Shown here piece by piece: positions 58,631 through 64,000 of a stretch of DNA of 64,000 bases (the stretch's first letter is position 1; every line of letters starts with the position of its first letter). The notes beneath the pieces were generated by a model. The model saw only the letters and a list, made by a program, of their open reading frames with translations, had not been told where the DNA came from and did not search any database. The stretch comes from Rhodoferax sp. Its GTDB lineage: Bacteria; Pseudomonadota; Gammaproteobacteria; Burkholderiales; Burkholderiaceae_C. The translations under genes were made by a program, and so were the position numbers. The DNA lies in contig NZ_JADMJN010000003.1 in NCBI RefSeq assembly GCF_018780565.1, positions 186,001 through 250,000 of the forward strand, read 5' to 3'.

Positions 58631-59107
58631 ATGTTTTACGCCTCTCTGAAAACCCTCCATTTGTTGTCGATCATTGTCTGGCTGGGCGGCATGGTGTTTG
58701 TCCAGTTCTTTTTGCGACCTGCCGTGGCGAAACTGGAAGCGCCCGAGCGCGTGCGTTTGATGCACGATGTGCTGGGCCGTTTTTTCAACGCTGTCATGGT
58801 CGCCGCCGGGCTGGCTCTGGCCAGCGGTGTGTGGATGGTAGGCCGGATGGCGCGACAAATGGCGCAGTCGGGCGTCAAGTTCAATATGCCGATTGAGTGG
58901 ATGGTGATGGCGCTGTTGGGCGTGCTGATGGTGGCCATTTTTGGCCATATCCGGTTTGCGTTGTACAAACGCCTGACGCGGGCGGTGACGGCAGCGGCCT
59001 GGCCCGCCTGTGGCGCGGCGCTGGCAAGCATCCGTCTGTGGGTGATGGTGAATCTGGGTCTTGGTGTGGTGATTGTGATCGTCACGCTGATGGGCGCCTC
59101 AAGCTGA
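58631..59107 (+). CDS. CopD-like inner-membrane protein
   Basis: A 158-residue protein with four membrane helices, starting MFYASLKTLHLLSIIVWLGGMVFVQFFLRP. The conserved His in KTLHLLSIIVWLGG, and others such as MHDVLGRF, suggest metal or haem contacts as in CopD-related proteins. ATG 58631 gives a normal first helix; longer in-frame starts run through the groESL operator. The 150 bases before it hold only a six-base hairpin (AGATGC/GCATCT, 58508-58527). The stop overlaps the next gene by one base. Confidence 0.8.
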   Translation: MFYASLKTLHLLSIIVWLGGMVFVQFFLRPAVAKLEAPERVRLMHDVLGRFFNAVMVAAGLALASGVWMVGRMARQMAQSGVKFNMPIEWMVMALLGVLMVAIFGHIRFALYKRLTRAVTAAAWPACGAALASIRLWVMVNLGLGVVIVIVTLMGASS

Positions 59108-60345
59108 TGAATCCGGATGCAAAAAAGCTCTGGCGCGCACCGCGCTGGGCACTGGCCGTCTTGCTGGCGGTGCTGGGCATGCTGGGGCCCTTTTCGATTG
59201 ACACGTATATCCCGGCTTTTTCAGGGATTGCCCAGTCCCTGGGCGCGACGCCGGTGGAGATGCAGCAGACCTTGTCGGCCTACCTATTCGGCTTTGCTTT
59301 CATGAGTCTGTTTCATGGAGCGATTTCTGACAGTCTGGGGCGCAGGCCGGTTGTCTTGTGGGGCTTGGCGGCCTTTACGCTGGCATCTGCGGGTTGTGCG
59401 TTGTCCCAAAGCATCGGCCAGCTGGTATTTTTTCGGGCCATGCAGGGCTTGTCCACCGGGGCGGGCATTGTGGTGGCACGTGCGGTCGTGCGTGACATGT
59501 TTGCGCCTACCGAGGCGCAAAGGGTGATGAGCCAGATCACGATTTATTTTGGCGTGGCCCCGGCGATTGCGCCCATCATTGGCGGCTGGCTGTTCGTGCA
59601 CCTGGATTGGCACAGCATTTTCTGGTTTCTGACGGGCGTGGGCGTCACGCTGTGGATTGCCAATTTCAAGTTATTGCCCGAGACGCTGCATGTCACGCAC
59701 CGCCAGCCCTTCAAGGTCAGCAACCTGATGCAGGGCTATTGGCAGCTGGGGCTGGACCCGCGTTTTCTGTTGCTGGCGCTGGCCAGTGGCGTGCCCTTCA
59801 ACGGGATGTTTCTGTACGTGTTGTCGGCACCGGCTTTCCTGGGTGAGCACCTGGCGCTGGCTCCGACGCAGTTCTTCTGGTTTTTCGTGCTCACTATTGG
59901 CGGCATCATGAGTGGTGCCTGGGTGAGTGGCCGCGCGGCTGGCAAGCTGCCGCCCAAGACGCAAATCAAATATGGTTTTATGGTCATGCTGCTGATTGCC
60001 CTGCTCAACCTCGGGGCCAATCTGCTGTTCAAGGCGCATGCGTCATGGGCGCTGATTCCGCTTGCCATTTTTGCCTTTGGCTGGGCGATGATGGTACCGG
60101 TGGTGACCTTGCTGGTGCTGGACCTGCACCCTGAGCGACGCGGCATGGCGTCTTCGCTACAGGCCTTCATTGGGTCGTCTGCCAATGGTCTGGTAGCCGG
60201 GGTGATTGCACCACTGGTCATGCATTCCACCGTGGCTTTGGCCAGCGCTTCCCTGGTCATGATGTGTGTGGGGCTGGTTGCCTGGGTATTCATTCGCCGC
60301 CGCTGGCCGGACATCGGACAAACGGTGGTTCATCCGGCGCACTGA
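59107..60345 (+). CDS. Bcr/CflA-type multidrug efflux MFS
   Basis: A 412-residue proton-drug antiporter with twelve membrane segments. Signature: GPFSIDTYIPAFSGIAQSLG in helix 1, GAISDSLGRRPVVLWGL as loop 2-3 motif, and ARAVVRDMFAP in helix 4-5. It belongs to the DHA1 Bcr/CflA group, exporting drugs or amino acids. It is translationally linked (TGATG) to the CopD-like gene. It is convergent with the lipoprotein gene five bases away, with no terminator between. Confidence 0.92.
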   Translation: MNPDAKKLWRAPRWALAVLLAVLGMLGPFSIDTYIPAFSGIAQSLGATPVEMQQTLSAYLFGFAFMSLFHGAISDSLGRRPVVLWGLAAFTLASAGCALSQSIGQLVFFRAMQGLSTGAGIVVARAVVRDMFAPTEAQRVMSQITIYFGVAPAIAPIIGGWLFVHLDWHSIFWFLTGVGVTLWIANFKLLPETLHVTHRQPFKVSNLMQGYWQLGLDPRFLLLALASGVPFNGMFLYVLSAPAFLGEHLALAPTQFFWFFVLTIGGIMSGAWVSGRAAGKLPPKTQIKYGFMVMLLIALLNLGANLLFKAHASWALIPLAIFAFGWAMMVPVVTLLVLDLHPERRGMASSLQAFIGSSANGLVAGVIAPLVMHSTVALASASLVMMCVGLVAWVFIRRRWPDIGQTVVHPAH

Positions 60346-60350
60346 CCGGG

Positions 60351-61076
60351 TCACTGTTTTTTGGGAACGACCTGCAATACCAGGTCGATGCGCCGCTGAG
60401 TCCGCACAGCCGTATCGCCGTCTCCTGCGTCATTCGCGCGTTGGAGTTGCACCCCTAGCCAGGCCAGTAGCGGGCGCCGCCAGCCTTGGCTGGATGCCGT
60501 CTCGGTGGCCGTTGCAATATCCGGTGGTGTCAAGCGATTGCTCTGCAGCAAGACGCCAGCGGCAACCAGGCGAGCCAGTGGGTCTTCAATGGTGTCCAGC
60601 ACCTGAGGGGCGGGTGCCAATGGGCTGGCTGGCTTTTGCGCCTGCGCATTCATGACAAGTGCCCGGTGCTGTGCCGGCAGCAGGGCCGGGTCCAGTCCAT
60701 GCCATTGGCCGGTGAGGTAAGCGGCGTAGGCCTGCTCGCGGGCAGGGGCGTCCGGTGCCAGCATCTGATAGCCCGCACAGTTGTCAAACTCAAGACTGGC
60801 CACGCGAACGGCGCAGCGTGTCAACTCGGCACGGGCCAGCAGGTCCGTACGGCCAGTGCTGGAGATTTCGCTCTTGGCACGGGCAAATTCGAAGTCGGCA
60901 AGTCGGGTGTTGCCGTTCAGGTAAGCGCTAGAAAAGCCCTTGAGTGCAGCAAAGGCATTGGCTTGCCAGTCGGGTGGCGCAGGGCTGCTGGCGCAGGCCA
61001 CCACAAGCAGGGCCGTACTGGCAAGCACACTCACCTTGGCGCTACGCCCCTGTATCCTGGTCAGATGTGTTGTCAT
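60351..61076 (-). CDS. Lipoprotein of Mla-type operon
   Basis: A 241-residue protein. Lipobox VVACAS puts the lipidated Cys about residue 28, after a signal of normal length from ATG 61076. The mature part is helix-rich (WQANAFAALKGFSSAYLNGN; QAYAAYLTGQW) and has no recognised domain; it is not obviously PqiC/DUF330. The start overlaps the MlaD stop by four bases (ATGA). It may be the outer-membrane partner in lipid transfer. Confidence 0.75.
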   Translation of the reverse strand: MTTHLTRIQGRSAKVSVLASTALLVVACASSPAPPDWQANAFAALKGFSSAYLNGNTRLADFEFARAKSEISSTGRTDLLARAELTRCAVRVASLEFDNCAGYQMLAPDAPAREQAYAAYLTGQWHGLDPALLPAQHRALVMNAQAQKPASPLAPAPQVLDTIEDPLARLVAAGVLLQSNRLTPPDIATATETASSQGWRRPLLAWLGVQLQRANDAGDGDTAVRTQRRIDLVLQVVPKKQ

Positions 61077-62029
61077 GGCAGCTTGATCTCGGTGTCGCGG
61101 GCAAAAGGCCATTTTCGGTTGATCTCTTCCACCAGTTGCGAGACTTTGCGCAGGCTGATCTCCACCTCGGCGCGCAGGGCGCCCAGATCGGTGCTGGCCA
61201 CGCGTGCATTGGCGCCTATGGCCTGTGCTTCGGCCAGCACGGCGTCGACCTTCTTGAGGCTGGCACGGGTGTCTGTCAGTACCCCGGTGAGCTGCGCGAT
61301 GGCGGTTTGTGTCTCATCCATCACGCCCTGATTGCCAAACACCTTTTGATCGGCTTTGGCGAGAAGCGCATTGGCACGGTCCAGGCTGGTGTTGGCCCGG
61401 TCCAGGGTAGCGATGACTTTTCGGGCATTTTCTTCACTGCCCAGCATGCCGGTCAGCACGCCGTAACGACCGGTCAGGCGTTCGGTAACGGTGCGCAGGT
61501 GACCCAGGCTGGTGTTGATGCTGGATTCGGGCCCGGTCATGTTTTCCAGGTTTTCCAGCAGTGCACGGGTGGAGGCGACCAGGCGCGGAATTTCGGCATT
61601 GGTGTCGCCGCGCAAGACGGTACGCTCCGCGTTTTCGGGAAGCGGGGGGTCGGTCAGCATGCCGCTGAAGGCGCGGATGCGGGTCTCGCCCACCATGCTG
61701 CGCTCCATGGTGAAGATGCTGGAGGTGCGCAGCCAGTGGGCATCCTTGCGCGGCACGTCAATTACCATGCGGGCCTTGCCTTCAGGGCTGAGTTCGATGC
61801 GGCGCACCCGCCCTATGGGGAAACCCGAAAAAGTCAGATCCATGCCGACGATGACGCCCTCCGAGTCATCCGCCACCAGAACCAGTTGCTGCGTGCTTTC
61901 GAACACGCCTCGCGCATACATCACATAAAGCAAAAAGCTGCATACCAGCGCCGTGACCAGGACCAGCAAGGCGATGGCCCTGGACTCGACTTGGGACAGG
62001 GTGGGCGGGTTTTCGGATTGGGGTTGCAT
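61073..62029 (-). CDS. MlaD-family (MCE) lipid transport protein
   Basis: A 318-residue protein anchored by one N-terminal helix (ALLVLVTALVCSFLLYVMY, about 18-38). An MCE domain follows (about 45-125): VLVADDSEGVIVGMDLTFSGFPIGRVRRIEL. The rest is a long alpha-helical needle-like region (DRANTSLDRANALLAKAD; LRAEVEISLRKVSQLVEE). It would bridge the periplasm to carry phospholipid or another lipid. It lies between an MlaE-type permease and a lipoprotein. Confidence 0.9.
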   Translation of the reverse strand: MQPQSENPPTLSQVESRAIALLVLVTALVCSFLLYVMYARGVFESTQQLVLVADDSEGVIVGMDLTFSGFPIGRVRRIELSPEGKARMVIDVPRKDAHWLRTSSIFTMERSMVGETRIRAFSGMLTDPPLPENAERTVLRGDTNAEIPRLVASTRALLENLENMTGPESSINTSLGHLRTVTERLTGRYGVLTGMLGSEENARKVIATLDRANTSLDRANALLAKADQKVFGNQGVMDETQTAIAQLTGVLTDTRASLKKVDAVLAEAQAIGANARVASTDLGALRAEVEISLRKVSQLVEEINRKWPFARDTEIKLP

Positions 62030-62044
62030 GTTTGCGTGTGCCGC

Positions 62045-62833
62045 CTAGATGTACTTGACCACCAGGGAAGCAGCCTCGATCAATAGTAGTACCAAAAACA
62101 GCCGGACTGCACCGGGCTGCACGGCATCCGCGCTGGTCACGGGGCGTGCTTCCAGGCTGGCGGCCATGGGTACCACAGCCACCGCCATGCTGAAGAAAAT
62201 GGTTTTGAGGCCAAAGCCCAGCGTGACTGCCAGATCGAACACGTGGCCCACTGTGCGTGTGTAACCAGGCAAGCCCCAGGGCGACAGGCCGTAGACCGTG
62301 AGGTAGGCCAGCACCAATGCGATCACACTGCTGACCAGGGCAAGCGTTATCACCGAGAAAGCACTGGCCATGACACGGGGCATCAGTTCGTTGCGCATGT
62401 GGGTCAGACTCAGGGATGGCATGTCCACGGCGTGGGCGCTGCCTGTGCTGGCCGCGCTGAACGTCAGTCCGGCGCGCAGCGCCACAAACATGGCGGCCGA
62501 CAGCGGTATCAGCTCAAGCACCAGCACGCGCACCACCATCTCCAGCGCATATTGCGAGAGGCCGTAGCTCAGGGCTGTCACGACCACGATGCGAATCAGC
62601 ACCAGGCTCAGTAGCGTTGTCATGGCTGTGAACCAGGGCAACACTTGCCAGGTGCTGACGTAAATATATTTGGAACTGGTGGCGCGGTTCGCCCGGTTAT
62701 AGGTCGATGGCGATAGCCCGATGACCAGCACCATGGCACCAAACCGAAGCATATGCCACCAACTGGCGATACCCCGCAACAAGGCTGTGCTCCATACGGC
62801 AGGAACAAGGTGCAGGGACGAGCGTGTGGACAT
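62045..62833 (-). CDS. MlaE-family lipid ABC permease
   Basis: A 262-residue permease of the MlaE fold with five or six membrane segments. ALRAGLTFSAASTGSAHAVDMPS is a divergent form of the family RxGxxxxAExGxM loop, and LPGYTRTVGHVFDLAVTLGFGLKTIFFSMAVA follows. No MlaF-type ATPase gene lies next to it on either side, although the permease needs one. The MCE gene begins 15 bases downstream. Confidence 0.88.
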   Translation of the reverse strand: MSTRSSLHLVPAVWSTALLRGIASWWHMLRFGAMVLVIGLSPSTYNRANRATSSKYIYVSTWQVLPWFTAMTTLLSLVLIRIVVVTALSYGLSQYALEMVVRVLVLELIPLSAAMFVALRAGLTFSAASTGSAHAVDMPSLSLTHMRNELMPRVMASAFSVITLALVSSVIALVLAYLTVYGLSPWGLPGYTRTVGHVFDLAVTLGFGLKTIFFSMAVAVVPMAASLEARPVTSADAVQPGAVRLFLVLLLIEAASLVVKYI

Positions 62834-62990
62834 GGGCGGATGATAGCGGGGTGCTGGAAAAACCCTTTGTCATCGCGCATGCCTTTTCATTTCCGTGCTT
62901 TTTTCACACCTCAGGCCGCTGATGTGATTTAGCGCACATGCACTGTGACGATGATGGGCTTAGACTGAATCTCTGCTGAAGGGAGCCATC

Positions 62991-63167
62991 ATGCAACAGT
63001 TAAAAATCGCCGAGAAGCCGCCAACGCTGAACGCGGAATTGATGCGTTTCTTTATCCAGCGCCTGATCACGTGGGGCGCCGAAAGCCCGCCACCCAAGCC
63101 GTTCAACGCGGACCGGTTTGATGATTGCGACTTGGACCAACGGGTTCGCCAATCGGGTGAGTGGTAG
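62991..63167 (+). CDS. Small protein (58 residues) upstream of imuA
   Basis: GGGAG six bases before ATG 62991 opens MQQLKIAEKPPTLNAELMRF and runs to TAG 63165-63167. The predicted product is charged with one amphipathic helix (LMRFFIQRLITWG) and a Pro-rich, acidic tail. No domain is recognised. It lies just upstream of the LexA box, so it is not itself clearly under SOS control. Coding potential is supported by the ribosome site and the clean position. Confidence 0.7.
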   Translation: MQQLKIAEKPPTLNAELMRFFIQRLITWGAESPPPKPFNADRFDDCDLDQRVRQSGEW

Positions 63168-63234
63168 TCCATATTTACTCTCAAGCGTTTTCTCGCGTCA
63201 TTTTCAGCTTGGCTGCAATGCAGCGAAAAGCATA

Positions 63235-63254
63235 TACTGTACATATTTACAGTA
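63235..63254 (+). promoter_or_regulatory. LexA box of imuA
   Basis: CTGT-ACATATTT-ACAG (63237-63252), extended to TACTGT and ACAGTA on the sides. This is a perfect LexA operator 27 bases before the imuA start, so the gene is SOS-induced. Confidence 0.92.
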
Positions 63255-63281
63255 TTATTTCTTTCGCCTTGTCGGCTCTCC

Positions 63282-64000
63282 ATGTCAGCGTTGTTGTCTC
63301 TTTTTCCAGCTGCCGGTGCGCCAGCCGTTTGGCGTGCCGATGAATTAGCACATCCATCGGGTGCGGTGCTGGCCACGGGGTATGCGCTGTTGGACAGCCA
63401 GCTGCCCGGTGGGGGTTGGTCGATGGGGTCCATGGTGGAAATCCTGCAGGCCCAAGCGGGTCAGAACGAATGGCGATTGCTTTTGCCTGCCTTGAGGCGC
63501 TCCGCTGCCGGCCCTGTGGTGCTGGTAGGCGCACCTCACGTGCCGTTCGGACCGGGGTTGGCGGCTCAGGGTTTTGATGCGCAGCGTCTGTTGTGCGTTG
63601 ACGTGCAAGCACCTGCAGCACGCTTGTGGGCGACTGAACAGGCGTTGCGCTGTTCGGCGGTATTCATCGTGCTGGTCTGGTTGCCCCAGGTGCGTGCCGA
63701 GCCTTTGCGTCGCTTGCAAATGGCCGCCCATGAGCACGGCAAGCTTTTGTTTGTGATGCGCCCGGCCCAGGCCAGGGATGAGTCCTCGCCAGCCGTTTTG
63801 CGCTTGCTGGTGGCCAGTCCGACCACAACCGACGAGCCTGTGCCCTTGGACGCCTTGTGTCTGCAGGTGCTCAAGCGGCGCGGTCCGCCGCTGTTGCAAG
63901 CCCTGGCCTTGCCGGCCCGCAGTGGGCGCCTGGGCGCCCTGTTGGCGCTGAAGGAACAGGGCGAGACGGGCAGGCATGACATCGGGAGACGTGATGCATT
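63282..64000 (+). CDS. imuA: Translesion synthesis protein ImuA, 3' end cut
   Basis: Open from ATG 63282 to the window end, 239 codons, with no stop reached. It has the ImuA pattern: WRADELAHPSGAVLATGYALLDSQLPGGGW at the N-terminus, VVLVGAPHVPFGPGLAAQG, and DALCLQVLKRRGPPL late in the chain. This RecA/SulA-related protein works with the Y-family-like ImuB and DnaE2 in SOS mutagenesis. GGGAG and ATGCATT at 63984-64000 may be the start of imuB overlapping the end of imuA. Confidence 0.9.
   Translation, partial: MSALLSLFPAAGAPAVWRADELAHPSGAVLATGYALLDSQLPGGGWSMGSMVEILQAQAGQNEWRLLLPALRRSAAGPVVLVGAPHVPFGPGLAAQGFDAQRLLCVDVQAPAARLWATEQALRCSAVFIVLVWLPQVRAEPLRRLQMAAHEHGKLLFVMRPAQARDESSPAVLRLLVASPTTTDEPVPLDALCLQVLKRRGPPLLQALALPARSGRLGALLALKEQGETGRHDIGRRDA

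Overview
The window looks like chromosomal DNA of a betaproteobacterium, most likely order Burkholderiales, family Comamonadaceae (Rhodoferax or Polaromonas relatives). This is inferred from gene content and motif style: a CIRCE-controlled groESL, a LexA-boxed imuA, a Burkholderiales-type porin, coq7, a zwf-hexR / tal-pgi divergon and DUF6279 and DUF3047 lipoproteins. No database search was possible. Genes are densely packed and mostly intact. I found no rRNA, tRNA, CRISPR array, prophage or intact insertion sequence; the only mobile DNA seen is a decayed IS630-type transposase remnant near the left edge.

Layout. 1-2.7 kb: 3' part of a caspase-like (C14) protein gene, the IS630 remnant, and a metallo-beta-lactamase-fold gene behind a palindromic operator. 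2.8-8.3 kb: cell-wall precursor genes glmU and glmS, with a DUF6279 lipoprotein, a histidine kinase translationally coupled to glmU, and an Lrp-type regulator. 8.5-14.1 kb: a NarL-type kinase/regulator pair, a triple-PAS kinase and a chemoreceptor. 14.1-21.7 kb: an acyl-CoA ligase diverging from a lysophospholipase-like hydrolase and a complete ribose-type ABC importer. 21.7-25.9 kb: a chemoreceptor / diguanylate cyclase / MFS operon. 26-29.7 kb: a thioesterase, a hypothetical gene with a sigma-28 (FliA) type promoter, queC and an SbmA/YddA-type ABC exporter. 29.8-36.4 kb: a DUF1501/DUF1800 pair, 5'-nucleotidase, ilvA, OsmC and coq7. 36.4-37.8 kb: a porin with a structured leader. 37.8-45.4 kb: a lipoprotein and a peptide-type ABC importer containing an M20 amidohydrolase. 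45.4-50.3 kb: hexR-zwf diverging from tal-pgi. 50.3-56.2 kb: a PQQ-alcohol-dehydrogenase locus. 56.3-58.5 kb: groEL-groES. 58.6-60.3 kb: a CopD-like membrane protein and a Bcr/CflA pump. 60.4-62.8 kb: an Mla-type lipid transport set without its ATPase. 63-64 kb: a 58-residue protein and the start of the imuA-imuB mutagenesis cassette.

The most interesting unit is 50.3-56.2 kb. A quinohaemoprotein (PQQ plus haem c) alcohol dehydrogenase gene is followed immediately by a TonB-dependent receptor that closely resembles E. coli YncD/PqqU, the outer-membrane PQQ importer. Both diverge from an AcoR-like regulator that lacks the AAA+ domain. This reads as a cofactor-uptake plus holoenzyme module. Other leads are the FliA-type promoter in front of an unknown gene, a porin leader with two hairpins that each cover a Shine-Dalgarno-like sequence plus a seven-codon mini-ORF, extra everted CIRCE half-sites upstream of groES, and the coupled chemoreceptor-GGDEF-transporter operon.
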